From Zoogloeaceae bacterium (GTDB taxonomy: Bacteria; Pseudomonadota; Gammaproteobacteria; Burkholderiales; Rhodocyclaceae), in contig JACKMC010000002.1 of assembly GCA_024235595.1 (NCBI GenBank), forward strand, positions 62,001 to 126,000: a DNA stretch of 64,000 bases. Reading direction: 5' to 3'. Each line of letters starts with the position of its first letter. Position 1 is the stretch's first letter. Made by a program: the position numbers and the translations under genes. Shown here piece by piece: positions 17,585 through 26,674 of this stretch. The notes under the pieces were generated by a model, which had not been told where the DNA came from, ran no database searches, and saw nothing but the letters and a program-made list of their open reading frames with translations.

Positions 17585-18739
17585 GTGAGTACCGTGTCCT
17601 CGATTCATGTGTGGTTCCGATCCTTTGTCCCCCAGTCGATCCCGGTGAGCTGGCGTGAGCGGCTGTTCAGTTGCGTCGGCGCCTTCATCGGCCTGATGGC
17701 GACCGAGATGATCGGGCACCATTCGCTGGCTTCGCTCAACCCCTGGTTCGTGGCGCCGATGGGCGCGTCCGCGGTATTGCTCTTCGCCGTGCCCGCCAGT
17801 CCCTTGGCCCAGCCCTGGTCGATCGTCGGCGGCAACATGGTGTCGGCGACCATCGGCGTGAGCTGCGCGCAGCTCATTGCTGCGCCCGGCATGGCCGCAG
17901 CGCTGGCGGTGGCGCTTTCGATCGCGGCGATGATGAAGCTGCGCTGCCTGCACCCGCCTGGCGGCGCGGTGGCGCTGACCTCGGTGCTGGGCGGCACTGC
18001 GGTGACCGGGCTCGGCTACCAGTTCGTGATCTGGCCGATCGGGCTGAACTCGCTGTGCCTGCTGGTGATGGCGCTGTTCTTCAATCACCTTGCGGGACGT
18101 CGCTATCCGCACGGCGAGGCGCTCGCAGCGCACCCCCATGGCACGGCCGACGCGCTGCCCGGCGAGCGCCTCGGGGTGCGCCCGGCGGATGTCGAGGCGG
18201 TGCTCGAGGAGCGCGGCGAATTCGTCGATATGAACCGTGAGGACCTCGAAGGATTGCTGGTGGCGCTGGAGCGCCGCATCCATCGACGCTTTTTCGGCGA
18301 GTTGCGCTGCGCAGACGTGATGTCGGCCGACGTGGTCTGTGTCGATGCGTCGGCCTCGCTGGTCGAGACGTGGACGCTGCTCACGCGTCACCAGGCCAAG
18401 GCCCTGCCGGTCATCGACGCCGGGCGGCTGGCCGGCATTCTGTCATTGCACGATCTCTTCGTCTCGCGGGCGCGGCCGCACAAGCTCGACGCTTCGCCGG
18501 TATTCAGCGCCGACAGCCGGGTGCGCGACCTGATGTCGGCGTCGGTGACCACCGCCGGGCCCGAACAGGCGGTGATCGAACTGCTTCCGCTGTTTGCCGA
18601 GCAAGGGCTACATCACGTGCCGGTGGTGGACGCCGGCCGCCGGGTGCTGGGCATGCTGAGCCATTCCGCGCTCATCGCCGCGCTGTATCGCATGCGCATC
18701 GAGGAGGCGCTCGAGGGCGCCCTGCCGGCCGCCGCCTGA
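17585..18739 (+). CDS. HPP family membrane protein with tandem CBS domains
   Basis: A 384-residue inner-membrane protein. The N-terminal half (about 20-175) has four to five membrane segments and HPP-family sequence (CLHPPGGAVALTSVLGG contains the family-naming HPP motif). The C-terminal half carries two CBS motifs (about 235-380), which usually bind adenosine nucleotides and act as an energy or ion-strength sensor. HPP proteins have been linked to nitrite transport in plants and cyanobacteria, so anion transport is possible but unproven here. The start is a GTG without a strong ribosome site; a GTG at 17594 is an alternative. The gene is divergent from the MarR-type regulator. Confidence 0.82.
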   Translation: MSTVSSIHVWFRSFVPQSIPVSWRERLFSCVGAFIGLMATEMIGHHSLASLNPWFVAPMGASAVLLFAVPASPLAQPWSIVGGNMVSATIGVSCAQLIAAPGMAAALAVALSIAAMMKLRCLHPPGGAVALTSVLGGTAVTGLGYQFVIWPIGLNSLCLLVMALFFNHLAGRRYPHGEALAAHPHGTADALPGERLGVRPADVEAVLEERGEFVDMNREDLEGLLVALERRIHRRFFGELRCADVMSADVVCVDASASLVETWTLLTRHQAKALPVIDAGRLAGILSLHDLFVSRARPHKLDASPVFSADSRVRDLMSASVTTAGPEQAVIELLPLFAEQGLHHVPVVDAGRRVLGMLSHSALIAALYRMRIEEALEGALPAAA

Positions 18740-18754
18740 GCTGTGCCGGGCGCC

Positions 18755-19960
18755 TCATTCATGGCGCAAGGCGTCGATCGGGTCGAGCTGGGCGGCGCGG
18801 CGTGCGGGAAAGAACCCGAACACCACGCCGATCCCCGCCGAGATCGCGAAAGACAGCAGGTTGATCGCCGGATTGAACAGATAGGGAATGTTCATCACCG
18901 ATGACAAGCCGATCGAGGCCGCGGTTGCCAGCGCGATGCCGATCAGCCCGCCCAGGCTGGACAGCACCACCGCCTCGATCAGGAACTGTAGCAGCACCTC
19001 GTGCTCGAGCGCACCGATGGCCAGTCGGATGCCGATCTCGCGGGTCCGCTCGGTGACCGACACCAGCATGATGTTCATGATGCCGATGCCGCCGACGATC
19101 AGGCTCACCGCGGCGACCGCACCGAGCAGGGTGGTCATCACGCGGGTGGTGGTGGACAGTGCCTCGGCGATCTGCTTGGTATCGAGGACGTTGAAGTTGT
19201 CATCCTCGTTGTCGCCGATCTTGCGCCGCTCGCGCAGCAGCTTCTCGACCCGCTCCTTGACCGTATCGGTCGATACGCCATCGGCTGCGGAGACCAGGAT
19301 GGTGCGCACGTCCTGGTCGCCGGTGAGGCGGCGCTGCACGGTGCGGATCGGCATGATCACCACGTCGTCCTGGTCCGAGCCGAACGCCGACTGGCCCTTC
19401 GATGCGAGCACGCCAATTACCTGACAGGAGAAGTCCGCGACCCGCATCATCTCGCCGAGGGGGTCGCCGCCGCCGAACAGCTCGCGCACGATGGTGCTGC
19501 CGATCACGCATACGGCCTTGCCGCCGCGCTCCTCCGCTTCGGTGAAGATCCGTCCGGAAGTGAGCGTCCAGCCGGCCGCGGTGAAATAGTCGCGGGTGCC
19601 GCCGGTGGCGATGGTGGACCAGTTGCGCGAACCGACCACCACCGAGGCCGCCTTGCGCGTCTCCGGCGCGACCGCCTTCACACCCGTGACCTGCGCGGTG
19701 ATTGCCTGCACGTCGGCGATCTTGAACAGCGGTGCGCCGGCACTGCCACCGGGCCCGATGCGCTGGCCCGGACGCACCATCAGCAGGTTGCTGCCGAGGC
19801 TGGATACCTGGTCCGAGATCGACTTGGTGGCACCGTTGCCGAGGGTCACCATGGTGATCACCGCGGCAACGCCGATCACAATGCCCAGGATCGTGAGGAA
19901 GGAGCGCAGCAGGTTGCGCCGGATCTCGCGCAGCGCGAGCAGCAGGGTGTTCCAGATCAT
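18755..19960 (-). CDS. MacB-like ABC transporter permease
   Basis: Inner-membrane permease of 401 residues. An N-terminal membrane helix is at about 20-42, then the periplasmic MacB_PCD domain (about 45-240), then three FtsX-type helices (about 280-390). It couples ATP hydrolysis to periplasmic substrate extrusion rather than moving substrate through the membrane. Its start overlaps the stop of the ATPase gene by four bases (ATGA), so the two are translated together. In E. coli MacB the ATPase and permease are one chain; here they are separate proteins. It is the last gene of a four-gene tripartite pump operon. Confidence 0.92.
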   Translation of the reverse strand: MIWNTLLLALREIRRNLLRSFLTILGIVIGVAAVITMVTLGNGATKSISDQVSSLGSNLLMVRPGQRIGPGGSAGAPLFKIADVQAITAQVTGVKAVAPETRKAASVVVGSRNWSTIATGGTRDYFTAAGWTLTSGRIFTEAEERGGKAVCVIGSTIVRELFGGGDPLGEMMRVADFSCQVIGVLASKGQSAFGSDQDDVVIMPIRTVQRRLTGDQDVRTILVSAADGVSTDTVKERVEKLLRERRKIGDNEDDNFNVLDTKQIAEALSTTTRVMTTLLGAVAAVSLIVGGIGIMNIMLVSVTERTREIGIRLAIGALEHEVLLQFLIEAVVLSSLGGLIGIALATAASIGLSSVMNIPYLFNPAINLLSFAISAGIGVVFGFFPARRAAQLDPIDALRHE

Positions 19961-20676
19961 GCGCCCGCCTCCAGCGCCGGCGCGCGCGAATCGCGATCGA
20001 CCCGGCCATCGACGAAATGCACCTGCCGGTGCGCATAGGCGGCCATGTCCGGCTCGTGGGTCACCATCAGCACGGTAATGCCGGCCTGGCGATTGAGTTC
20101 GGTGAGCAGATCCATGATCTCGCGGCTGCGCACCGTGTCGAGGTTGCCGGTCGGCTCGTCGGCCAGCAGCACGGTCGGATTGGTGACGATTGCGCGGGCG
20201 ATCGCCACGCGTTGCTGCTGCCCCCCGGAGAGTTCCGCGGGGGTGTGCGACTCCCAGCCGTCGAGCCCCACCTGCGCCAGGGCCTTGCGGGCGGCAGCGT
20301 GGCGGGTCGCCACCCCTTCGCCGCGATAGAGCAGCGGCAATTCGACGTTCTCCAGCGCGGAGGTGCGGCCCAGCAGGTTGAAGCCCTGGAACACGAAGCC
20401 GAGAAAGTGACGCCTGAGCAGCGCCCGCTGGTTGCGGTCCATGGTTTCGACGGGCACGCCCTGGAAGCGGTAGCTGCCCGAGGTTGGGGTGTCGAGGCAG
20501 CCGAGGATGTTCATCACCGTCGATTTGCCCGAGCCGCTCGGCCCCATCACGGCGACGAACTCGCCCGCTTCGATGCGCAGGTCGACGCCGCGCAGCGCCT
20601 GGAACGCAGCCTGGCCGTCGCCGTAGGTCTTGGTGATGCCGGCCAGCTCGATGAGCGGTGGGGCGGTCTGCGTCAT
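19957..20676 (-). CDS. MacB-like ABC transporter ATP-binding protein
   Basis: Cytosolic ATPase of 239 residues in the LolD/MacB group. It has Walker A GPSGSGKST, signature LSGGQQQRVAIARA, Walker B VLLADEPTGNLD and the switch histidine in MVTHEPD. The ATG at 20676 is used because it begins the conserved N-terminus (IELAGITKTYGDG); more upstream codons would run into the adaptor gene. It starts five bases after the adaptor stop and overlaps the permease start by four bases. It powers the MacAB-TolC-type complex encoded by this operon. Confidence 0.93.
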   Translation of the reverse strand: MTQTAPPLIELAGITKTYGDGQAAFQALRGVDLRIEAGEFVAVMGPSGSGKSTVMNILGCLDTPTSGSYRFQGVPVETMDRNQRALLRRHFLGFVFQGFNLLGRTSALENVELPLLYRGEGVATRHAAARKALAQVGLDGWESHTPAELSGGQQQRVAIARAIVTNPTVLLADEPTGNLDTVRSREIMDLLTELNRQAGITVLMVTHEPDMAAYAHRQVHFVDGRVDRDSRAPALEAGA

Positions 20677-20681
20677 GGCGT

Positions 20682-21968
20682 TCACTTGCCGGCGCTCGTC
20701 GCTTCGGTGATCACCGCCATGCCGCTCGTGACATTGCCCGAAACGATCTCGGTGAAGCGGCCGTTGGTGGCACCGGTGCGCACGCTCAGAGAAGCCGGCC
20801 GACCGTCCTCCTTGAGGATCCACAGGGTTCGCTCACCGGAGGCCTCGTCCTTGACCTTGACCGTCTTCTCCTGCCGGGGCGGGCGGGGCATGAGGCTCGA
20901 CATGATGCTGCTGGAGGCCTGTGCGCGCGCGGTCGGCGGCGTGAAGCGCAGCGCCGCATTCGGCACCAGCAGCACATCGTCCTTCTCCAGCGTGACGATC
21001 TCGGCGGTGGCGGTCATGCCGGGGCGCAGGCTCAGGTCGTCGTTGGCCACCTTGAGCGTGGTCAGGTAGGTGACCACGTTGTCGGTCGTCGTCGCGCCGA
21101 AGCTCACGCGGGTGATGTGCGCCGGGTAGCGGCGCTCGGTGTAGGCGTCGACCGTGAATTCCGCGCGCTGGCCTTCCTTGACCTGGCCCACGTCGGCCTC
21201 GTCGACCTTCACCTGCAGTTCCATCTGGGCAAGGTCCTCGGCCAGCGTGAACAGCGTCGCGACCTGCAGCGAGGCGGCCACGGTCTGGCCGGGTTCGACC
21301 GCGCGGGTCAGCACCACGCCGTTGATCGGCGAGCGGATCGAGGCCTTGGCGAGGTTGGTTTCATTGGTGCGCAGCGTGGCCTTCGCCTGCGCCACGCCGG
21401 CGAGGGCGCTGGCCTGGTTGGCAAGCGCGCGGGCGAGCGTCGCTTCGGCGGTCTCGAGTTCGGCCTTCGAGGGGACCTTGCCACCAGACAGCGAGAACAC
21501 CTCGCGCAGCCGCGCGAGGTTGGCGCGCGACTCCTGCACCGTGGCGTCGGCCTGGCGAACCGCGGCTTCGGCCACATTCACCGCGGCGCGCGAGTTGGCC
21601 ACCTGGTCCTCCAGCTTGGAGACGTCCAGGCGGGCCAGCACCTGCCCCTTGGTGACCGGGCTGTTGTCGTCGACGAAGACGTTCTGGATGGTGCCGGACA
21701 GTTCGCTGCCGACGTCGACCTGATTGGTCGGCTGCAGGGTGCCGGTTGCCGATACCGTGACCACCAGGCGGCCCTTCTCGACGGCCGCGGTCTGGTAGCG
21801 CACGTCCTTGTTCGCGCTGCCCGAGGCAAGCATCAGGTACGCGCCGGTGCCCAGTGCCAGCGCAAGCGCGAGCCACATCGGCCAGCGCCGCCGGCCACGC
21901 TTTTGCGTGGTGACGTCGAGTACCGTGGCGGCCGTGTCGGTGGTAGTGCTCTTGCCGGAGGTGTTCAT
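20682..21968 (-). CDS. MacA-like periplasmic adaptor (HlyD family)
   Basis: Membrane-fusion protein of 428 residues that joins the inner-membrane ABC pump to the outer-membrane channel. It has an N-terminal anchor helix (about 30-50), a lipoyl/barrel-sandwich half-motif (TGTLQPTNQVDVGSELSGTI), a long alpha-hairpin (about 115-215) and a second lipoyl half followed by beta-barrel domains. A Pro-rich segment (about 355-370) precedes the C-terminal domain. The start at 21968 overlaps the stop of the outer-membrane factor gene by four bases. Substrates may be macrolides, lipopeptides or siderophores; sequence does not decide. Confidence 0.92.
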   Translation of the reverse strand: MNTSGKSTTTDTAATVLDVTTQKRGRRRWPMWLALALALGTGAYLMLASGSANKDVRYQTAAVEKGRLVVTVSATGTLQPTNQVDVGSELSGTIQNVFVDDNSPVTKGQVLARLDVSKLEDQVANSRAAVNVAEAAVRQADATVQESRANLARLREVFSLSGGKVPSKAELETAEATLARALANQASALAGVAQAKATLRTNETNLAKASIRSPINGVVLTRAVEPGQTVAASLQVATLFTLAEDLAQMELQVKVDEADVGQVKEGQRAEFTVDAYTERRYPAHITRVSFGATTTDNVVTYLTTLKVANDDLSLRPGMTATAEIVTLEKDDVLLVPNAALRFTPPTARAQASSSIMSSLMPRPPRQEKTVKVKDEASGERTLWILKEDGRPASLSVRTGATNGRFTEIVSGNVTSGMAVITEATSAGK

Positions 21969-23416
21969 GAGGCGTGTCCGTTGCTTTCTTCGGTAAGGTC
22001 GGCCGCAGACCAGCCGCCGCCCAGGGCCTTGTAGAGTTGCACCAGGGCGGTGAGGCGCTCGCCTTCCGCACTGGCCAGGCTGTCCTCGGTGATCAGCAGG
22101 CTGCGTTCGGTCTCGAGGACCGTGGAAAAGTCGATCAGGCCGCTGCGATAGCGGTCGGCCGCGAGCAGGTTCGCATTGCGTGCGGCGGTGCTGGCCGCTG
22201 CCAGCGCCGCGCGCCGCCGGTTGGTGTTGTCGAACGCGGTGAGGGCGTTCTCCACGTCTTCGAGCGCACCCAGTACGGTGCTGCGGTAGCTCTGGAGACT
22301 CTGCTCGCGCACCGCATCCTGCTGCTCGACCAGGGCCTCCAGCCGGCCGCCGTCGAAGAGCACGCCGCTGATGGCGGCGCTGAGGCTGCGCACCACCGAG
22401 GCGCCATTGCCAAGCGTCGCCAGGGCCGCGGACTCCAGCGCCAGCGTACCGCTGAGACTGAAGGACGGATAGCGGCCGGCTTCGGCAACGCCACGGCGGG
22501 CGACTTCGGCCGCGAGCGTTCGCTCGGCGGCGCGCACGTCTGGCCGCTGGCGCAGCACATCGGCGGGGATCCCGACCGCAACTGCAGTCGACACGTTCGG
22601 CAAGTCGCCCGTCGCGAGCGTCGTCTGCAAGCGGCCGGGCGCCTCGCCGGTGAGCACCGAGAGGCGGTTGGCGGCGCTCACGATACCGGTCTGCAGGGTC
22701 GGGATCTGGGCCCGCGTCTGCTCCATGTTGGTGCGTGCCTGTTCCACATCCACCGAGCTGGCCAGCCCTGCCTGGGCGCGCCAATCGGTGAGCTGCAGGG
22801 TTTCCTGCTGGCTCGCCAGGTTGCGCTCGGCGATCTGCAGCCGCGCCTGGGCGGTTCGCAGGGTGATGTAGTTGAGCGCCACCTCGGCGGCCAGCGAGGC
22901 GTGCGCGTTTGCAAGCGAGGCCGCGGCAGCGGCGCGATCCGCCTGCGCTGCCTCGACGCCGCGGCGGATGCCGCCGAACAGGTCGATCTCCCAGCTCGCA
23001 TCGAAACCCGCGACCCAGCTCTCGGCGACCGCGTTGCCGCCAATCTTGTTTGCGCCGCTGGATGCGCCGGCGGTGAGGTCGGGGCTACGCTTTGCCAGCG
23101 CAATCCGTTCGAGGGCCCTCGAGGCACGCAGGCTTGCGCGGGCGGAGAGCAGATCGGGATTGGCCTGGAACGACCGCTCGATCAAGGCCACCAGTTGCGC
23201 GTCGTCGAATTGCTGCCACCAGCGCTCGAGCGAAGTCGTCGCGGCGCCATTGTCGAGATGTGCCGCCTGCCAGGCGGCGGGCGCCATCGACGCCGGGGTG
23301 CGGTAGTTCTCGCCGACACTGGCGCAGCCGACCAGCGCGAGCGCAAGGGCGCCGCTTGCCAGCAATCGCAGGCGTGGTGTCGGCAGTGGGAAGCTGTTTG
23401 TCATTGTTGGTTTCAT
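21965..23416 (-). CDS. Outer-membrane efflux lipoprotein (NodT/OprM family)
   Basis: TolC-type exit duct of 483 residues. A signal peptide with lipobox ALVGC puts the lipid-anchored cysteine at about residue 31. Two structural repeats with paired long helices follow (about 85-230 and 290-460). LGGGWSAADL at the C-terminus is typical of the NodT class. It is the first gene of the pump operon, with adaptor, ATPase and permease behind it. The start is either 23416 or the internal ATG at 23404; neither has a strong ribosome site. Confidence 0.9.
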   Translation of the reverse strand: MKPTMTNSFPLPTPRLRLLASGALALALVGCASVGENYRTPASMAPAAWQAAHLDNGAATTSLERWWQQFDDAQLVALIERSFQANPDLLSARASLRASRALERIALAKRSPDLTAGASSGANKIGGNAVAESWVAGFDASWEIDLFGGIRRGVEAAQADRAAAAASLANAHASLAAEVALNYITLRTAQARLQIAERNLASQQETLQLTDWRAQAGLASSVDVEQARTNMEQTRAQIPTLQTGIVSAANRLSVLTGEAPGRLQTTLATGDLPNVSTAVAVGIPADVLRQRPDVRAAERTLAAEVARRGVAEAGRYPSFSLSGTLALESAALATLGNGASVVRSLSAAISGVLFDGGRLEALVEQQDAVREQSLQSYRSTVLGALEDVENALTAFDNTNRRRAALAAASTAARNANLLAADRYRSGLIDFSTVLETERSLLITEDSLASAEGERLTALVQLYKALGGGWSAADLTEESNGHAS

Positions 23417-23428
23417 ACAGTGCTGGGT

Positions 23429-25633
23429 TCAGCCGAAGACATCGACCCGCAGCCTACCAGTTCGTTTCCATTCGACGAGCAAATCCTCGGCCTGTCGAGG
23501 CTGTCTGTGACCTTGGTCGCGAATGATCTCGAGCAGCGCGCGCTCGACCGATTTGCCGAGCGTGGCCGAGCGTCCGCACATGTAGAGCACCCCGTTCTCG
23601 CGCTCCAGCCAGCGAAACAGTTGCGCGCCATGCTCGATCAGCCGGGCGTCGATGTGGCAGCCATCCTCAGGGTCGCGCGAGAAGGCGGTGTCGAGGTGCG
23701 CGAGGGTGCCCGACGCATGAAGTCGCTCGAGGCTGGTGCGGTAGAAGTAGTCGCCCCCGCGGCGGCGATTGCCGAAGAACAGCCAGTTCGGGCCGCAATC
23801 CGGCGCCACGGCGCGTTCGGCGAGAAAGCCGGGGAAGGGCGCGACGCCGGCGCCCGCCGCCACCATGATGAGCGGACGGGAAGGATCTTCCGGGGGATTG
23901 AAGCCGGGATGCGATCGCAGCGTCGCTTCGATGCGATCGCCGAGGGCCAGGCCATGGCAGAGGTAGCCGCTGGCTTCGCCGATGCGCGCCGTGCCGGCCT
24001 CGTCCTGCCAGCGATGCAGGCTCACGGTGAGCCGGATCAGGCGATCGCCGACCAGCGACGACGAGCCAATCGAATAGCAGCGCGGCGGCGCATCCGGCCG
24101 TGGCGAGATCAGCAACAGGTCGCCCGGGCGGAAGCCCGGTGTCGCGCCCTCGGGCTCGAAACCGAGCTGCCAGGTCTCGGTCAGCCCCTCGACTGCGGGG
24201 TCATCGAGCCGGCGCTTGAGCGCAAGGGTGAGCGACAGCGGCTGGTCGGTGGTCGGCGCCCCGGTCTCGTCGATCGACAGCCCCAGCGGCGCGCCGAGCT
24301 TGTCCAGCCAGTGCGCCCATGCCGGTGCGGGGTCGGCGTCGGCACGTTCCAGCGGGACGAATTCATTGGCGCCGCGATCCAGCAGCGCGTTGCGAAGTTG
24401 TTCGCCGCCCGCGCAGAAGTCGGGATAGCGACGGTCGCCGAGCGCGAGCATGCTGAAGCGGCTGCCATCGAGCTTGCTGGCGGGGATCTGCTTCATGAAG
24501 CGCCGCGCCGGTTCGGGCAGTTCACCCTCTCCCGTGGTGGAGACGATCAGCAATGTCTGGCCGTAGCCCGCCAGTGCTTGCGGTGAGAGCGCCTCGAGCG
24601 AGGCGCAGGCCACCTTCGCGCCGGCACGGCGCAGGGCCTCCGCGGTGGCTTCGGCGAGACGCGCGGCGGTGCCGGTCTGGCTGCCGAAGGCGACCAGGGT
24701 CGACGCCCCTTCGTCAAGGCTGCCAACCGTGCCTTGGCGCCGGCGTCGCCACCACGACAGCGCGCCGGTGGCGGTGAGGCCGGCCAGCGCGAGTGCCCCG
24801 GCGAAGCTCACGCCCGCCGAGAGCGCGCCGCCCCAGGTGCCCTCATGCAGTTCGCGGACCAGGCCGGGGCCTTCGCTCAGCGCATGGATGCGTCCGTTCG
24901 GTTCGACCAGATAGCGCAGTGCGCCTTGTTGGCCCTGGGTGGTAACCAGGGCGCTGCCGGCGCGAAAGCGTCGTGCCGAGACCAAGGCGCCGCTGTCGGG
25001 CTGCCCGGCCACGCTGCCGATGGCGCTTGCCAGGGCGATCGGGGGCCCTTGCTGGATCGGCGGCAGGCTTGGCGTGCCGATGTGCAGCGCCATCAGCGTA
25101 CCGGTGAGCGGCGCCAGCACCACCAGCGGCAGCGCCAGCCAGGCGACGCCCTGGTGCCAGCCGAGCAGGGTGTTGCGCAGGCGCGGAAGGCCGAGGAACA
25201 GTCCGACCACGATCAGCGCGCTCATCGCATAGGCGGCGATCTCGACCACGATGCCAAGGCCCAGCAGCAGGTTCTTGTGCAGGTCGAGGACGATCGCAAA
25301 GAAGTCGGGCCCCGGCTGCTCGGCGTTGGCAATGCCGCTTGCGGGGTCGAAGCTGCCGCTGGGTCCGGTCGAGCCCCGCGACTGCAGCACCAGGCTGCCT
25401 CCGTCGGGCGAGACGGCGACGCTCGTTGCCAGGCCTTGGGGATCGATGCGCGCCAGCGCCGCGGCGATCGCCGGGCCCTCGGCCGAGTTGGTTTGCGCGG
25501 CCGCGGGAGCGAACAGCGGCTTGAGGGCAAGAACGCCGCCCGAAAGAATGATGATTGCAAACACGGGGGTGAGGACCAGCGCCACCCAGCGGTGGAGGCG
25601 GCGCAGCAGGGGGCGATACTTCGCGGTGTTCAT
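23429..25633 (-). CDS. PepSY membrane protein fused to flavodoxin/FNR-type reductase
   Basis: A 734-residue fusion. The N-terminal ~330 residues hold PepSY-associated membrane helices (LHRWVALVLTPVFAIIILSG first) with a periplasmic insert. An FMN-binding flavodoxin-like domain follows (FGSQTGTAARLAEATAEAL, about 340-480), then an FAD-binding domain (RCYSIGSS) and a nucleotide-binding domain (AAGAGVAPFPGFLAERA) ending in YMCGRSATLG and a C-terminal VDVFG. The reductase half matches sulfite reductase alpha/CPR-type enzymes. It could pass NADPH electrons across the membrane, for example for iron-chelate reduction; that is inference. Upstream lie four CpxR-like half-sites, which ties it to the envelope-stress regulon. 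Confidence 0.85.
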   Translation of the reverse strand: MNTAKYRPLLRRLHRWVALVLTPVFAIIILSGGVLALKPLFAPAAAQTNSAEGPAIAAALARIDPQGLATSVAVSPDGGSLVLQSRGSTGPSGSFDPASGIANAEQPGPDFFAIVLDLHKNLLLGLGIVVEIAAYAMSALIVVGLFLGLPRLRNTLLGWHQGVAWLALPLVVLAPLTGTLMALHIGTPSLPPIQQGPPIALASAIGSVAGQPDSGALVSARRFRAGSALVTTQGQQGALRYLVEPNGRIHALSEGPGLVRELHEGTWGGALSAGVSFAGALALAGLTATGALSWWRRRRQGTVGSLDEGASTLVAFGSQTGTAARLAEATAEALRRAGAKVACASLEALSPQALAGYGQTLLIVSTTGEGELPEPARRFMKQIPASKLDGSRFSMLALGDRRYPDFCAGGEQLRNALLDRGANEFVPLERADADPAPAWAHWLDKLGAPLGLSIDETGAPTTDQPLSLTLALKRRLDDPAVEGLTETWQLGFEPEGATPGFRPGDLLLISPRPDAPPRCYSIGSSSLVGDRLIRLTVSLHRWQDEAGTARIGEASGYLCHGLALGDRIEATLRSHPGFNPPEDPSRPLIMVAAGAGVAPFPGFLAERAVAPDCGPNWLFFGNRRRGGDYFYRTSLERLHASGTLAHLDTAFSRDPEDGCHIDARLIEHGAQLFRWLERENGVLYMCGRSATLGKSVERALLEIIRDQGHRQPRQAEDLLVEWKRTGRLRVDVFG

Positions 25634-25719
25634 GATCGGTGCCTGGAGGTGGTTTGGCGGTTCGGGCCGCCTTGCGCAGCGGCTCGTTCCGCGATGGGGC
25701 AATTGTCCGGCGGATGCGG

Positions 25720-25755
25720 GTTAAGCCCGGTTATAGCCATGTAAAGACGGGTAAA
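25720..25755. promoter_or_regulatory. CpxR box cluster upstream of the PepSY-reductase gene
   Basis: Half-sites GTTAA (25720), GTTAT (25730), GTAAA (25741) and GTAAA (25751) are spaced 10, 11 and 10 bp. The last pair, GTAAA-N5-GTAAA, is an exact match to the CpxR consensus. They lie about 90-120 bases before the start at 25633. Confidence 0.7.
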
Positions 25756-25787
25756 GCACGACCGCCGGGCACCGGGTCGATGGCAAG

Positions 25788-25811
25788 AAAAACGCCGGGC
25801 TGGGCCCGGCG
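25788..25811 (-). terminator. Rho-independent terminator of the Spy/CpxP gene
   Basis: On the minus strand, CGCCGGGC and GCCCGGCG form a perfect 8-bp stem with a 3-base loop, directly followed by TTTTT. It lies 43 bases beyond the stop codon at 25854. Confidence 0.9.
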
Positions 25812-25853
25812 CAAGAGATGGAGACTGCCTGTGTTGCTGGAAGCGCGTGGCGC

Positions 25854-26444
25854 TCAGTTATCGTCGTCCGAGTTGTCGTCCATGAGCTGTGCCATGCGGT
25901 CGCCGCGCTGCTGGGACCGGTCGCCGCGTTTTTCCATGCGATCGCCGCGCTTTTCCATGCGTTCCTTCATCCGCTCCTGCATGCGCGTCTTGCGTTCCTC
26001 GAGGGTCTTGCGTTGTTCGGGGGTCAGCAGCTTGTAGACCTCGTTCGCGCCGCGGGCACGCATCTGCGCCATCTCGGCCATGGCCTGGGCGCTGCGTTCG
26101 GTCAGTGTCTTGACCTTGGCTTCGTCGTAATTGTCCGACATCATCATGTCGCGCATCTCCTTGCGTGCCGCGCGCATTTCCTTGGCCTTTTCGCGCATGG
26201 TCGGCTGCTGCTCATGCATCATCTTGAAGATCTGGTCCTGCTGGGCCTCGGTCAGGTTCAGGCCGCGCAGCATGCGGGGCATCTTGTCGCCGCCGAACAT
26301 GCCGCGTTCGGCCTGCATGCTCATCGCGCCGCCGTCACACTGTGCGTGACCATGTCCGCCCATGGGGCGGGCCTGGGCCGCAAACGGAATGGCGAGGGCG
26401 ATGGTGCTGGCAACGAGAAAGCTGCGAAGGGCGAGGTTTTTCAT
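25854..26444 (-). CDS. Spy/CpxP family periplasmic chaperone
   Basis: Periplasmic protein of 196 residues with a signal peptide (to about residue 25, QARP). It carries the two LTxxQ family motifs: LTEAQQDQIF (about 64-73) and LTPEQRKTLE (about 140-149). Family members are ATP-independent chaperones; CpxP also damps the CpxA kinase. The C-terminal tail contains repeated charged units of the form MEKRGDR and a Met-rich centre (MRDMMMSD), suggesting disorder or metal binding. The gene has its own CpxR box array upstream and its own terminator, so it is a monocistronic stress gene lying close to cpxRA. Confidence 0.88.
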   Translation of the reverse strand: MKNLALRSFLVASTIALAIPFAAQARPMGGHGHAQCDGGAMSMQAERGMFGGDKMPRMLRGLNLTEAQQDQIFKMMHEQQPTMREKAKEMRAARKEMRDMMMSDNYDEAKVKTLTERSAQAMAEMAQMRARGANEVYKLLTPEQRKTLEERKTRMQERMKERMEKRGDRMEKRGDRSQQRGDRMAQLMDDNSDDDN

Positions 26445-26529
26445 GATCGTGTTCTCCAGTGTTGGTCGTGGTCTGTTGCAGCCGGCCCTGTGTGGTCAGC
26501 TGTTGGATTGAATTGTGCGGGTGGCCCCT

Positions 26530-26575
26530 GTTAAGTGCGGTCAGCGCGCTGTAAAGGTGGGTAAAGCCTGGTTAA
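26530..26575. promoter_or_regulatory. CpxR box cluster upstream of the Spy/CpxP gene
   Basis: Half-sites GTTAA (26530), GTCAG (26540), GTAAA (26551), GTAAA (26561) and GTTAA (26571) are spaced 10, 11, 10 and 10 bp. The central pair is an exact GTAAA-N5-GTAAA. The set lies about 90-130 bases before the chaperone start. Confidence 0.72.
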
Positions 26576-26613
26576 GCCTGCGTTTGGGGCGATCCGCGGA
26601 TCGCGTCGCGACC

Positions 26614-26647
26614 AAAGAAAAGGCCCGTCGCGGATGGCGACGGGCCT
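26614..26647 (-). terminator. Rho-independent terminator of the 28.2-26.7 kb operon
   Basis: On the minus strand, AGGCCCGTCGC and GCGACGGGCCT form a perfect 11-bp stem with a 5-base loop, followed by TTTCTTT. It ends the operon whose last stop is at 26675. Confidence 0.92.
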
Positions 26648-26674
26648 CACTTGCCTTGCTGGCGCGCGGGAGCC

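Noticed and set aside
21974..24586. An 870-codon open frame on the plus strand opposite the efflux and reductase genes
   Set aside because: Antisense shadow of the NodT-type and PepSY-reductase genes, with no motif, signal or ribosome site.
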